Both the position numbers and the translations under genes were made by a program. A stretch of 64,000 nt of DNA from JAYPHU01 sp964611435. GTDB lineage: Bacteria > Pseudomonadota > Alphaproteobacteria > Rhodospirillales > UBA2165. Below the pieces are notes generated by a model that ran no database searches, was not told the origin of the DNA, and saw only the letters and a program-made list of their open reading frames with translations. Positions 35,221 through 44,280 of this stretch are shown here, in pieces. Location of the stretch: NCBI GenBank assembly GCA_964611435.1, contig CAZSXT010000008.1, forward strand, positions 53,748 to 117,747, read 5' to 3'. Each line of letters starts with the position of its first letter. The stretch's first letter is position 1.

Positions 35221-37511
35221 CGGCGGAGCGGAACATCTACCGCACCATCGGCTCGGGCGGGCCGCGCGTCGATGCTGCAGAGAAAGTCACCGGCCGGGCT
35301 ATCTATTCCACCGATATCGACCGGCCCGGCATGCTGCACGCAAAAATTCTCCGCAGCAACGTGGCCCATGCGAAGCTGGTCAAGATCGACGCATCGAAAG
35401 CTCGCGCCGCGCCAGGTGTGCATGCCGTGCTAACGAGAGACGAACTCGACCAAGTGAACTCCCCGGTCTACGGCTACTTTATTAAGGACCAACCCATCGT
35501 CGCCATGGACCGGGTGCGTTACGAAGGCGATACGTTGGCCGCCGTTGCGGCCGAAACGGAGGCCCAGGCCGAGGCCGCCCTGGCGCTGATTAATGTGGAG
35601 CTCGAGGAACTTCCCAGCGTACCGGACCTGGACGCGGCGCTGGACGGGTCTCTGCCCGAACTTTTCGAAGAAGCGCCCATGGGCATCGTGCCCAAGTACG
35701 GCGCCGGGGCGAGCGGCGCACTGCGGCCGATCCACAACGCCTGTTATCTGTTCAGCTATACAACGGGCAGCGCCGCTGCATTCGACGGCTGCGATCATGT
35801 GTTCGAGGACACGTTCGAATTTTCCCGCATGCATCATTTGCATCTGGAACCGTTCGTCACCGTCGCCGAAACAAGCGGCGAGCAGATCGAGATATGGACC
35901 AGCGGGCAGAACCCCTTCCCGCTGCGCAAAGAGCTAAGCCGGGTGTTTGGCATGCCGGAGAACCGGATCACCGTGCACACGCCCTATATCGGCGGCGGCT
36001 TCGGGGCGAAGAACAACTGCAAGACCGAGCCGGTGGCGATCCTCTTATCCAAGATGGCCGGGCGGCCCGTGCGGCTCAGCCTAACGGTGGAAGAGAACTT
36101 CCTCACCAACACCCAGCACGCAGCCCGGCTGATCGTCAAAACCGGGGTGATGAACGACGGTCGGTTCGTGGCCCGGGAAAGCACCATCTATCTGGACTCG
36201 GGCGCGTATTCCGACGCAAGCCCCTTGGTGGCGGAGAAAGCGGGCTATCGCATCCCGGGTCCCTACCGCTGGGACTATATCCAGACCGACTGCTATTGCA
36301 TGATGACCAACACCTCGCCGGCAGGCCCGTTCCGGGGCTTCGGCGGAACGCAAACCACCTGGGCCAGCGAGTCTCAGATCGACATGATCGCGAGGCGGCT
36401 GGATATGGACCCGATCGACATCCGCAAGAAGAACCTGCTCAAACTCGGGGATCCGTTCGTGCCCGGCGAAAGCGGCATGGACAGCGATCTGGCGTATGGC
36501 CTCGATCTGGTCGCCAAGGAAATCGGTTATGGGGATAAAGACCGCCCGGCCAACCGAGGCGTCGGCCTCTCCATCGGGTTCAAGGACGGCGGCGGGGTGA
36601 ACAAGCCGGCCCTTGCCCGGGTCAAGGTTGCCACCGGCGGCGATGCGCTGCTGCAGTGCGGCACAGCGGAGATCGGCCAAGGCGCCAAAACCGCCATGAG
36701 CCGGGTGGTGGCGGAAATCCTGAAACTTGATCCGGCACGAGTCACGTTTGCGCCCATCAACACCGACCACACGCCTTTCGATCAAGGAACCAACGCCAGC
36801 TCCGCCATCACGGTGATGGGCCAGGCTGTGGAGCGCGCCGCGCACAAGGTGCGGGACGAAATTTTGGAGTTTGCCGCCACGCAATTGGGCATCGCGGCGG
36901 AAAAGCTGGACCTCGCCGACGGGATGATCGTCAACGGCGAAGAGAAACATCCGCTCAACCTGATGGTCATGGGCTATTACGGCGGCACAGGGTTCGAATT
37001 TTCCGCCGACGGTTATTTCAAATCCCCCAACGATCACGAAGCGCCCCTGGAAAGCCCATGCGTGTTCTGGGAAATCGGCTGGGGCGCGGTCGAGGTGGAG
37101 GTCGATCCGGACACCGGCCGCCTGACCGTGCATAAGCTGGTGGTCAGCGGCGACGCGGGCGCGGCGATCCACCCGCTGGTCTGCCGGGGCCAAGACGAAG
37201 GCGCCGCCGTGATGGGCCTAGGTCAGGCGCTGTTCGAGACCATGCAGTATGACGGCACGGTTTTGACCAACGGCACGGCCTTGGGCTACCGGGTGCCGCT
37301 GGCGTCCGACATCCCCGCCAGCTTCGTCTCCATCACTCAGGAACAGGGCCACGGGCCCGGCCCATTCGGATCAAAAGGCATGGGCGAAGGCGGCATGCTG
37401 CCCGTCGCCAGCGCGATCGCAAATGCGGTCGAAGATGCCGTCGGCGTGCGCATCACGTCGCTGCCGATCACCCCACAGAAGATTTTGAAGGCGTTGCGGG
37501 AGAAGGCATAG
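35217..37511 (+). CDS. Xanthine dehydrogenase-family molybdopterin catalytic subunit (CoxL-like)
   Basis: A 764-residue molybdenum hydroxylase large subunit. GSGGPRVDAAEKVTGRAIY starts the family fold. GGGFGAKNNCKTEP, AGPFRGFGGTQ and EIGQGAKT contact molybdopterin, and Glu in GSKGMGEGG is the catalytic base. The CO dehydrogenase active-loop signature AYxCSFR is absent (PFRGFGG instead), so this is not a form I CODH. Substrate is unknown; aldehydes, purines or N-heterocycles are all possible. It needs cytosine-dinucleotide cofactor maturation proteins, none of which lies in the window. Confidence 0.93.
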   Translation: MTAERNIYRTIGSGGPRVDAAEKVTGRAIYSTDIDRPGMLHAKILRSNVAHAKLVKIDASKARAAPGVHAVLTRDELDQVNSPVYGYFIKDQPIVAMDRVRYEGDTLAAVAAETEAQAEAALALINVELEELPSVPDLDAALDGSLPELFEEAPMGIVPKYGAGASGALRPIHNACYLFSYTTGSAAAFDGCDHVFEDTFEFSRMHHLHLEPFVTVAETSGEQIEIWTSGQNPFPLRKELSRVFGMPENRITVHTPYIGGGFGAKNNCKTEPVAILLSKMAGRPVRLSLTVEENFLTNTQHAARLIVKTGVMNDGRFVARESTIYLDSGAYSDASPLVAEKAGYRIPGPYRWDYIQTDCYCMMTNTSPAGPFRGFGGTQTTWASESQIDMIARRLDMDPIDIRKKNLLKLGDPFVPGESGMDSDLAYGLDLVAKEIGYGDKDRPANRGVGLSIGFKDGGGVNKPALARVKVATGGDALLQCGTAEIGQGAKTAMSRVVAEILKLDPARVTFAPINTDHTPFDQGTNASSAITVMGQAVERAAHKVRDEILEFAATQLGIAAEKLDLADGMIVNGEEKHPLNLMVMGYYGGTGFEFSADGYFKSPNDHEAPLESPCVFWEIGWGAVEVEVDPDTGRLTVHKLVVSGDAGAAIHPLVCRGQDEGAAVMGLGQALFETMQYDGTVLTNGTALGYRVPLASDIPASFVSITQEQGHGPGPFGSKGMGEGGMLPVASAIANAVEDAVGVRITSLPITPQKILKALREKA

Positions 37512-37578
37512 GAAGTTTCGGCGGGGATGGTGCCCTCGCGTCACCCCCCCCTTCACGTACAATCGAAATCACCCAAAT

Positions 37579-37685
37579 GCGTCATCCCCGACTTGCGAAG
37601 CGATTGTCGGGGAACCATGCATCGACAGCCATGGATACCCGAGAATTGATCCTGACTAACGTCAGTCTCAACTCGGGCACGACGC
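37579..37685. repeat. Intergenic repeat element A, copy 1
   Basis: About 107 bp bounded by GCGTCATCCCCGA and the inverted CTCGGGCACGACGC. Inside is the hairpin CCCCGAC (37586-37592) / GTCGGGG (37606-37612) and a second one around GACTAACGTC. The copy at 49752-49846 has the same ends. It sits 68 bp after the CoxL-like gene. Confidence 0.7.
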
Positions 37686-37739
37686 TTAAAAGAGAGATGG
37701 GCGAAAATACTAAAGCCCCGCAGTGATCCGTGGTGAAGA

Positions 37740-37853
37740 CAACATGGGTCCACGGGTCACGCCTTCGGCGGCCCGTGGATGACTAATTTTTTTTGCTATA
37801 ATTTTCATAGTCATGCGCGGGCAGCGACGAAGGAGCGAGACCCGCGCACCCAA
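37740..37853. repeat. Intergenic repeat element B, copy 1 (double hairpin)
   Basis: The first 48 bp (37740-37787) are identical to 49892-49939 and form a hairpin CCACGGG / CCCGTGG with an inner GCC-TTC-GGC stem, followed by a T-run. A second hairpin, GCGCGGG (37815-37821) / CCCGCGC (37841-37847), follows. Its loop differs from copy 2, but the stem is conserved by paired changes. It ends just before the SpmAB gene and overlaps the upstream part of that open frame. Confidence 0.75.
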
Positions 37854-37911
37854 CTTTACATCATTGTTTGCGCCCCTATTCCCAATTCAGGGAATCGTGC
37901 TAAGCGGGGGC

Positions 37912-39246
37912 ATGAACGGGATTTTCTTTGCGATCGTGCTGATTGCCTTCGGGGTGGCGGGCTACCGGCAGATAGTCTGGCAATCGGCGGACGCGGCGGC
38001 CAAGTCGCCGATGGAGCTATTGGCCACCGCCATGGTGGACACGGCGGAGGCGTCGGTCACGCTGGCGCTCGGCCTGGTCGGTGTGATGGCGCTTTTTTTG
38101 GGCCTGATGAAGGTGGCCGAACAGGGCGGCATGCTGGTCATCATCGCTAAGCTGACCAGGCCCCTGATGCAGAAACTGTTTCCCGACGTGCCGCCGGATC
38201 ACCCGGCCATGGGGGCGATGATCCTCAACATGTCAGCCAATGTGCTGGGCCTGGGCAACGCGGCGACACCCTTCGGCATCCGCGCCATGCAGGAACTGGA
38301 TAAGCTGAATGACGCCAAGGGCACGGCGTCCAACGCCATGGTGCTGTTCCTGGCGATCAACACGTCGAGTGTCACGCTTTTGCCCACGGGGATCATTGCG
38401 CTGCGGGCGGCGGCCGGGTCCCAGGACCCGGCGGGGATCGTGCCGACAACCCTGTTTGCCACCATCTGTTCCACCACCATCGCCATCACCATGGCCAAGC
38501 TGTGCCAGAAGTATTGGTTCTCCAAACCCGAACCAGTGTTCGAGGAAGGCGTTACCGCCATGGAAGGCGAGACCGGCCTGGAGGAATTCGAGGCGCAATC
38601 ACAAGACGAGGCCGCCTCCTTGGATACCGCGGGCGCGGTTGAATCCTACCCCGCCTGGATCTCCTACACGGTGCTACTCGGCATACTGTGCCTGATCCCG
38701 CTGACCGTGGTCTACGGCAAGGCGATTTCGCCCTGGATCATGCCGGGGATCATGGTCGGATTGCTCGGTTTCGGCGTCGCCAAACGGGTCCGGGTTTATG
38801 AGGCCTTTGTAGAAGGGGCGAAAGACGGGTTCCTGGTAGCGCTTCGCATCATTCCGTATCTGGTAGCTATCCTGGTGGCTGTCGGCATGTTCCGGGCGTC
38901 CGGCGCCATGGACCTATTGATCTCGCCGCTTTCCGTTGTTACCGATCCGTTGGGCATGCCGGCAGACGCCTTACCCATGGCGCTGTTGCGGCCGCTGTCG
39001 GGCTCGGGCGCGTACGGTATCGTCGCCGACATATTGAACAACCCGGCCATCGGGCCGGACAGCTATACGGGCTACTTGGTCAGCACCCTGCAGGGCTCCA
39101 CCGAGACCACCTTCTATGTGCTGGCGGTTTATTTCGGCGCGGTGCAGGTGCGCCGTATCCGCCATGCACTGATCGCCGGGCTCAGCGCCGATCTGGCCGG
39201 GGTCATCGGCGCGGTGGTCGCTGTCTCATTTTTGCTGCAGGGCTGA
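37912..39246 (+). CDS. Fused SpmA/SpmB-like nucleoside-recognition-domain membrane protein
   Basis: A 444-residue polytopic membrane protein made of two tandem Gate/nucleoside-recognition domains, like spore maturation proteins SpmA (about 1-200) and SpmB (about 270-440) in one chain. NMSANVLGLGNAATPFGI and PLSGSGAYGI / GSTETTFYVLAVYFGAV are the paired family signatures. In non-sporulating bacteria the role is unknown; transport of a small metabolite is a guess. The ATG at 37912 is chosen because the longer frame from 37813 would begin inside repeat element B. Confidence 0.88.
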   Translation: MNGIFFAIVLIAFGVAGYRQIVWQSADAAAKSPMELLATAMVDTAEASVTLALGLVGVMALFLGLMKVAEQGGMLVIIAKLTRPLMQKLFPDVPPDHPAMGAMILNMSANVLGLGNAATPFGIRAMQELDKLNDAKGTASNAMVLFLAINTSSVTLLPTGIIALRAAAGSQDPAGIVPTTLFATICSTTIAITMAKLCQKYWFSKPEPVFEEGVTAMEGETGLEEFEAQSQDEAASLDTAGAVESYPAWISYTVLLGILCLIPLTVVYGKAISPWIMPGIMVGLLGFGVAKRVRVYEAFVEGAKDGFLVALRIIPYLVAILVAVGMFRASGAMDLLISPLSVVTDPLGMPADALPMALLRPLSGSGAYGIVADILNNPAIGPDSYTGYLVSTLQGSTETTFYVLAVYFGAVQVRRIRHALIAGLSADLAGVIGAVVAVSFLLQG

Positions 39247-39322
39247 GCCGATAAATCCGTTGACTTAACCTCACGCGTTCCCTTCATTAACAAAGCAGAA
39301 CCCTACAAGGCCGGATCGATTT

Positions 39323-39832
39323 ATGAGCAAGCAGGACCTGGACACCCTTCACCGGATGTTCGACGACGAAAGCCAAGCGGACGCCACGCCCCTGGCCAAC
39401 CAGTTGCAAGCCATCGCCCGGATAGTCGTCCGCAGCGCTCTTCGACGTTATCCCAAAGACCTAGGGCTCTCCTTCGTCCACGCCGCCATCATCGGCGGGA
39501 TCGGCACGTTCGGCCCTATTTCAGCACGCGACCTGGCCATGATCCTAACCATGCACGAAGGCCAATTGAGCCGGAATATCAAACAGTTGGAAGACAACGA
39601 GCTGCTCTCTCGAATCCCGGACCCGGCAGATTCACGCCGCAAGATGCTGATGCTGTCGCGCAAAGGAAAAAGCCTCTACAAGAAGGTTATGAACACCCAA
39701 AAATCCCGGGAAAAAAATTTCCTGGCTGGCATCTCCGCCGGTGACCGGGACCGGTTCTACCGCACCCTCAACCGCATCCGCGCCAACGCCGAAAGGGAAC
39801 TGGCTGCGGACTCCGCCGAAGACCAAGTATAA
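39323..39832 (+). CDS. MarR-family transcriptional regulator
   Basis: A 169-residue winged-helix repressor. The DNA-binding core runs about residues 45-120 (GPISARDLAMILTMHEGQLSRNIKQLEDN; wing RIPDPADSRRKMLMLS). The N- and C-terminal helices form the dimer. It lies 117 bp upstream of the Rieske oxygenase, with a perfect palindrome between them, as expected for a repressor of aromatic demethylation genes. The ligand is probably an aromatic acid (inference). Confidence 0.9.
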   Translation: MSKQDLDTLHRMFDDESQADATPLANQLQAIARIVVRSALRRYPKDLGLSFVHAAIIGGIGTFGPISARDLAMILTMHEGQLSRNIKQLEDNELLSRIPDPADSRRKMLMLSRKGKSLYKKVMNTQKSREKNFLAGISAGDRDRFYRTLNRIRANAERELAADSAEDQV

Positions 39833-39868
39833 TTTAAGGCTCAATCACAACACTAGTCGCGCCGGAAC

Positions 39869-39892
39869 AAATACTTTACTAGTAAAGTATTT
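39869..39892. promoter_or_regulatory. Perfect 24-bp palindrome, likely MarR operator
   Basis: The two halves, AAATACTTTACT and AGTAAAGTATTT, are exact reverse complements. The length and AT-rich core suit a MarR-family dimer. It lies 37 bp after the MarR stop and 58 bp before the oxygenase start. Confidence 0.7.
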
Positions 39893-39949
39893 TGCCGTAG
39901 AACACTCCTAGCGTTGATCTGACATGTGATACTCAACTAGGAGATTGTC

Positions 39950-40666
39950 ATGTTTCCGAAGAACCATTGGTACGCCGTCGCCTGGGACCACGATATCAAG
40001 CAGGCCCCCTTCCCGCGCACAATTTGCAATGAAGACATTGTGTTCTTCCGCAAGCCCGACCGCACCCTGGTCGCGCTTGAGGACATGTGCCCTCACCGCT
40101 TGCTGCCACTGTCCGCCGGCAAGGTTCATGGCGACAAAATCGTCTGCGGCTATCACGGCTTTACCGTGGACGGCGCGGGCGCCTGCGTACACATGCCCCA
40201 GCAAGAAAACCTGATAGGCAAGAAGCTGGTGAAGACCTACCCGGTGGTGGAAAAGCACCGCTTCATTTGGGTGTGGATCGGCGATGAAGACTTGGCCGAC
40301 GAAGACAAAGTGCCGGACCTGCACTGGTGCTCCAACCCGGATTGGATCGCCGACGGGGAAACCTTCCACATCAAGTGCGACTACCGGCTGCTGGTGGATA
40401 ATCTGATGGACCTGACCCACGAGACCTATGTGCATCCGACCTCCATCGGCCAGGAGGAAATCACCGAGGCGCCGATTGAGACCACATCGGACGACGACTC
40501 TGTCACCGTCACCCGCTGGATGCGCGACATAACACCGCCGCCCTTTTGGTCGACCAATCTGGGCTCGGACGAGCAATGTGATCGTTGGCAGATCTGCAAG
40601 TTCACCCTACCCGCCAACGTGATGATCGATGTGGGCGTCGCACCCACCGGTACCGGCGCACCGTAA
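39950..40666 (+). CDS. Rieske aromatic O-demethylase oxygenase (VanA-like), cut by in-frame ochre stop
   Basis: The first 238 residues of a vanillate-demethylase-type oxygenase. The Rieske 2Fe-2S ligands are Cys47, His49, Cys66 and His69 (CPHR ... CGYH), and the mononuclear iron region is NLMDLTHETYVHP. The frame stops at TAA 40664-40666 in VAPTGTGAP-stop-GDRSKG, but the same frame continues with conserved family sequence to 40987. Relatives have Glu here, so GAA to TAA is likely. The truncated product would keep the Rieske cluster but lose the end of the catalytic domain. No VanB reductase is nearby. Confidence 0.88.
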   Translation: MFPKNHWYAVAWDHDIKQAPFPRTICNEDIVFFRKPDRTLVALEDMCPHRLLPLSAGKVHGDKIVCGYHGFTVDGAGACVHMPQQENLIGKKLVKTYPVVEKHRFIWVWIGDEDLADEDKVPDLHWCSNPDWIADGETFHIKCDYRLLVDNLMDLTHETYVHPTSIGQEEITEAPIETTSDDDSVTVTRWMRDITPPPFWSTNLGSDEQCDRWQICKFTLPANVMIDVGVAPTGTGAP

Positions 40667-40987
40667 GGTGACCGCTCCAAGGGTATCACCGGGATCGTCA
40701 TCGATCTGATGACCCCGGAAACAGAGACCACCACCTGGTATCACTGGGGTATGGCGCGCAACTTTGACATCAAGAACGCCGCGTTGACCAGGCAAATCAG
40801 GGACGCCCAATCTTCGGTGTTTAAGGAGGACGAGGTGGTGCTGGAGCAACAGCAACTTCGCCTCAATAAGCACATGGACCGGCGGCTCGCCAATTTCAAC
40901 ATCGACAAAGGCAGCATGCTGTCGCGCCGTCTGATCGACCACGCGCTCACCGTGGACGACAGTGAAGCCCCCGCGCTTACTGGGTAA
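40667..40987 (+). pseudogene. 3' remainder of the VanA-like oxygenase
   Basis: Directly after the ochre codon the same frame encodes about 106 residues of the oxygenase: GDRSKGITGIVIDLMTPETE, TTTWYHWGMARNFD, then the C-terminal helical part ending at 40987. It has no start signal of its own at the expected place. Coding conservation right through the stop suggests a very recent mutation, a strain polymorphism or a base-call error. Confidence 0.85.
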
Positions 40988-41078
40988 CCGACTGGATGAT
41001 CTGTTGATTACCGGGTTTTCGTGGCCGGCGAATACGCTAAACTAGCCGCTCGACTACCGTTCACATAGGGAATGTCTC

Positions 41079-42179
41079 ATGCGTACTCGCCCACCTTTCC
41101 GCGCCGATCATGTCGGCTCCCTTCTCCGGCCCGCCGCTGTGTCAGAGGCACGGGCCAAATGGCACAACGGCCAAATGTCGGGCGAGGACCTGACGGAGAT
41201 CGAGAACGACGCCATCCGGGACGTCGTGACCAAACAGGAAGCGGTGGGCCTCAAGGGCGTCACCGACGGGGAGTTCCGCCGGGATTACTGGCATCTGGAT
41301 TTCATGTTCGGTTTCAACGGTGTAGACCCGAGTGAAGAAGCCTATAAAAGCCGCTTCCAGGACGAGGATTTTGTGGCCCCGGCCGCCGAAGTCACCGGCA
41401 AAGTCTCCTATCCCGCGACGGGGATCATGCAGGCGCATTTTCAGTTTCTGAAAAACGCGACCAAGGAAACCGCCAAGTTCACCATTCCGTCGGCGGCGCA
41501 GTTCCGCCACCGGGAGGGCGTTCATTTGCGCGACCCCGACGCCTATCCGGATATCGACGCGTTCTGGGACGACATTGGCACAGCCTACAACAAGGCCGTC
41601 AGTCAATTCGCGGCGGCCGGGTGCAAGTATATCCAGGTGGATGACGTGAATTCCGCACTTCTCTGTGATGAGCGCATCCGGGCCGGTTTCTCCAAGTACG
41701 GCGATCCGGACCAAATGCTGGAACAAAACATCGAAGTAAACAACGCGGCGCTGGCCAACCGGCCCGCAGACATGGCCGCCACTACCCACATGTGCCGAGG
41801 CAACTTCAAGAGCACATATGCGGCTGAAGGCGGCTACGAGGCCATCGCCGAGAAATTCCTTTCCATGATGGATGTGGACGGGTTCTTTATGGAGTACGAC
41901 GATGACCGGTCGGGAGACTTCCAACCGCTCAGGTTCCTGCCCAAGGACAAGTACGCGGTGATCGGGATCATGACCTCCAAATCGCCGGAACTGGAATCCG
42001 CGGACACGTTGAAACGCCGGATCGATGAGGCCGCCAAGTACGCGCCGCTGGACCAAATCTGCATCTCGCCGCAATGTGGCTTTGCCAGTACGGCCGAAGG
42101 CAACAAGCTGACCGAAGACGATCAGTGGCGGAAACTGGAACGGCTGGTGGAAGTAGCCCAAGACGTCTGGGGCGACTAA
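41079..42179 (+). CDS. MetE-like (UROD/MetE superfamily) methyltransferase
   Basis: A 366-residue relative of the MetE catalytic half. FRADHVGSLLRP starts the fold. Zinc ligands correspond to His237 and Cys239 (THMCRGN), Glu in FMEYDDDRSG and Cys333 (PQCGFAS). Because it follows a demethylase oxygenase, it may handle a C1 or methyl group (inference). It differs clearly from the member at 2819-3979, so the two are not a recent duplication. Confidence 0.85.
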   Translation: MRTRPPFRADHVGSLLRPAAVSEARAKWHNGQMSGEDLTEIENDAIRDVVTKQEAVGLKGVTDGEFRRDYWHLDFMFGFNGVDPSEEAYKSRFQDEDFVAPAAEVTGKVSYPATGIMQAHFQFLKNATKETAKFTIPSAAQFRHREGVHLRDPDAYPDIDAFWDDIGTAYNKAVSQFAAAGCKYIQVDDVNSALLCDERIRAGFSKYGDPDQMLEQNIEVNNAALANRPADMAATTHMCRGNFKSTYAAEGGYEAIAEKFLSMMDVDGFFMEYDDDRSGDFQPLRFLPKDKYAVIGIMTSKSPELESADTLKRRIDEAAKYAPLDQICISPQCGFASTAEGNKLTEDDQWRKLERLVEVAQDVWGD

Positions 42180-42245
42180 CCGCTGAGCGTCGCCACCGAA
42201 CCGCCAGATGGCCATTGAGGCCGCCAGTGTAGGGGATACACCCCA

Positions 42246-42635
42246 ATGACGTGGCTTTCTCTGGCCAAAGATCAGGCGAAACATCTGAAACGCGACATCC
42301 TCGCTCTTTGGCTTGCCGCCCGTGATCCCCGCGTTCCCTGGTACGCCAAGCTGTTGGCCGGTTGTGTGGCGGCTTACGCCTTATCTCCAATCGATCTCAT
42401 TCCGGACTTCATCCCGATTATCGGATACCTAGATGATATCATTATCGTCCCTCTCGGAATTATAGCCACCCTCGCCTTGATTCCGAAACCGCTGATGGAC
42501 GAATTCCGGGAAGCCGCTGCTGCGCGGGAGGACCGGCCGAAAAGTATCTTCGCCGCGGCCGTGATCGTGATCATCTGGATCAGCGCGGCCAGCGGACTGG
42601 CCTGGTCATTCTACGGATTCCGGCTGGCGCAATAG
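42246..42635 (+). CDS. YkvA-family (DUF1232) membrane protein
   Basis: A 129-residue protein with two or three hydrophobic segments. The family signature AYALSPIDLIPDFIPIIGYLDDIIIVPLG (residues about 42-70) is unmistakable. The function of DUF1232 is unknown. Confidence 0.88.
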   Translation: MTWLSLAKDQAKHLKRDILALWLAARDPRVPWYAKLLAGCVAAYALSPIDLIPDFIPIIGYLDDIIIVPLGIIATLALIPKPLMDEFREAAAAREDRPKSIFAAAVIVIIWISAASGLAWSFYGFRLAQ

Positions 42636-42706
42636 TCACGACCCGATGGGTTTGATTTCCACTAATTGATTGCCGATAGTTCCCTAATTAGCAGGGGGAA
42701 CACATC

Positions 42707-43741
42707 ATGCAATTTGGTATCTTTGACCATGTGGACCGGAAGTCGGAAGCGCCGGACGAAACACCCATTCACGAGCTTTATGAAGAACGATTCCGGCTGG
42801 TGAAGGCCGCCGAGGAAGCGGGCTTTTATTGTTATCACGTCGCCGAGCACCATCTGACCCGGCTCGGCATGGCGCCGATCCCGTCGATCTATCTGGCGGC
42901 AGTCGCCCAGCACACCTCCACCATCAAGATCGGGGCGCTGGTGAACCTCCTGCCACTTTATCATCCGATCCTGATGATCGAACAGATCGGTATGCTGGAT
43001 CACCTGACCCACGGCCGGCTGCAATTGGGCGTGGGCCGAGGCATCTCCCCCTACGAGCATGCTTATTTCGGGGTAGACGACGCGGAAACGCCGGAGATCT
43101 TCCCCGAGTATCTTGAGGCTTTGCTCGATGGCTTGAAGGGCGGCATGCTGAATTTTGACAGCAAGCATGTGCAGATCGAGAAAGCGCCGATCGTCATCCC
43201 GGCCCTGCAGCGTCCCTACCCGCCCCTGTGGCAGCCGATGATCACGCCGGGCAGCCGGGAGATGGGGGCCAAGTTCGGCTCCAATCTGATCTGCGCCGGA
43301 CCGCCGGAAGCAGTGATAGCCGCCACCGCCCACTACAAAGAGGCCTGGGCGGAACACAAAGACGCCCCGCACCGGCAAGACTCCCCGGTCACCGATCCGA
43401 TGATGGGCAACTGGCGCTATCTGTGTATCGCCGATACCGATGAAGAGGCCCGCAAAATAGCCGCCGAAGCCTTCCTGGTGCATATGGAACATCTGAATAG
43501 TCTTTGGAAAATGTGGGGCGGCCAAGCCGGCATCTATATGGATGACGCGGACCTGGCGATGAAGCTGCGAATTGTTGTCGCTGGCAGCCCCGAAACGGTG
43601 TTGGAGATTCTACAAGAAGACGCAGAACGGCTCGGCGTCAACTATATGATGTTCTCAATCGCCTACGGCAATTTGACCGAGGCTCAGTCCCAGCGCTCCC
43701 TCGAACTGTTCGCCACGAAAGTGATGAATAACATCACCTAA
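42707..43741 (+). CDS. Luciferase-like flavin monooxygenase (LLM class)
   Basis: A 344-residue TIM-barrel oxidoreductase of the bacterial luciferase family using reduced FMN or F420. YHVAEHHLTRLG, NLLPLYHPILMIEQIGMLDHLTHGRLQLGVGRG (described as residues about 85-115) and AGSPETV are characteristic. The substrate is unknown; with the oxygenase and methyltransferase upstream, a role in degrading a methylated or aromatic compound is plausible. The gene begins after a GGGGG-containing ribosome site. Confidence 0.88.
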   Translation: MQFGIFDHVDRKSEAPDETPIHELYEERFRLVKAAEEAGFYCYHVAEHHLTRLGMAPIPSIYLAAVAQHTSTIKIGALVNLLPLYHPILMIEQIGMLDHLTHGRLQLGVGRGISPYEHAYFGVDDAETPEIFPEYLEALLDGLKGGMLNFDSKHVQIEKAPIVIPALQRPYPPLWQPMITPGSREMGAKFGSNLICAGPPEAVIAATAHYKEAWAEHKDAPHRQDSPVTDPMMGNWRYLCIADTDEEARKIAAEAFLVHMEHLNSLWKMWGGQAGIYMDDADLAMKLRIVVAGSPETVLEILQEDAERLGVNYMMFSIAYGNLTEAQSQRSLELFATKVMNNIT

Positions 43742-43814
43742 ACCGGCAATCGCTCCACTAGGTGTTGCCCTAGTAGCCTACACCCTCCGTTCTTGGTTAT
43801 AAGGGTAGTCAACG

Positions 43815-44213
43815 TTGGCAAAAACGGGGACGGTTTTGCGACACTTTTTGGTTTATCAACACCTTGAGTTTGGCGAGGAAGCCGTGAAAATCGGCTTCTC
43901 CTGGCCAGCCTTGTGCTTTGGAATCGTCTGGATGATGGTCAAAAAGCTTTGGATTTGGGCCGGCATCTGGTTCGTCATCGCCATCGTCTTCAATTCGGTT
44001 GCCGCGCTTTTGTCGGACGCGGAGTCCGGTCGCAGCATCGTCGTGACCGTCGTCCTATTTGCCGTTTGGCTTTGGCTCTGGCTGTACACCGCCGTCAAAG
44101 GCAATGAGTGGCGTCAGGTGAACTTGGAGAAAAAGGGCTATAGCTTTGTCTCCGACGTCGAGGCGGAATCCCCGGAAGCCGCCATTGCCGAGGCCCTGGA
44201 ATCCCTGAAATAA
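43815..44213 (+). CDS. DUF2628-type membrane protein
   Basis: A 132-residue protein with two or three TM segments (about 28-45, 46-66, 75-95) containing IGFSWPALCFGIVWMMVKKLW, the DUF2628 pattern of inner-membrane proteins of unknown function. The C-terminal 30 residues are acidic. The only start that covers the family N-terminus is TTG at 43815; no ATG is available in the first 40 codons, so the start is uncertain. Confidence 0.65.
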   Translation: MAKTGTVLRHFLVYQHLEFGEEAVKIGFSWPALCFGIVWMMVKKLWIWAGIWFVIAIVFNSVAALLSDAESGRSIVVTVVLFAVWLWLWLYTAVKGNEWRQVNLEKKGYSFVSDVEAESPEAAIAEALESLK

Positions 44214-44280
44214 GAAGAAATCCCGGAAAACATCCTCGCTGGTGCGCCGGCAACGACGCGACCAGCGTGTATCACAAGTT

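Noticed and set aside
36081..37193. 370-codon minus-strand open frame
   Set aside because: Antisense to the molybdopterin subunit gene, which shows all expected motifs.
35217..37511. Form I CO dehydrogenase large subunit
   Set aside because: The AYxCSFR active-site loop is absent; the place reads PFRGFGG.
37740..37853. Element B as a simple rho-independent terminator
   Set aside because: The T-run starts nine bases after the stem, and the unit repeats with a second hairpin and inverted ends at another locus; a terminator alone does not explain this.
41142..42284. 380-codon minus-strand open frame
   Set aside because: Antisense shadow of the MetE-like gene at 41079-42179.
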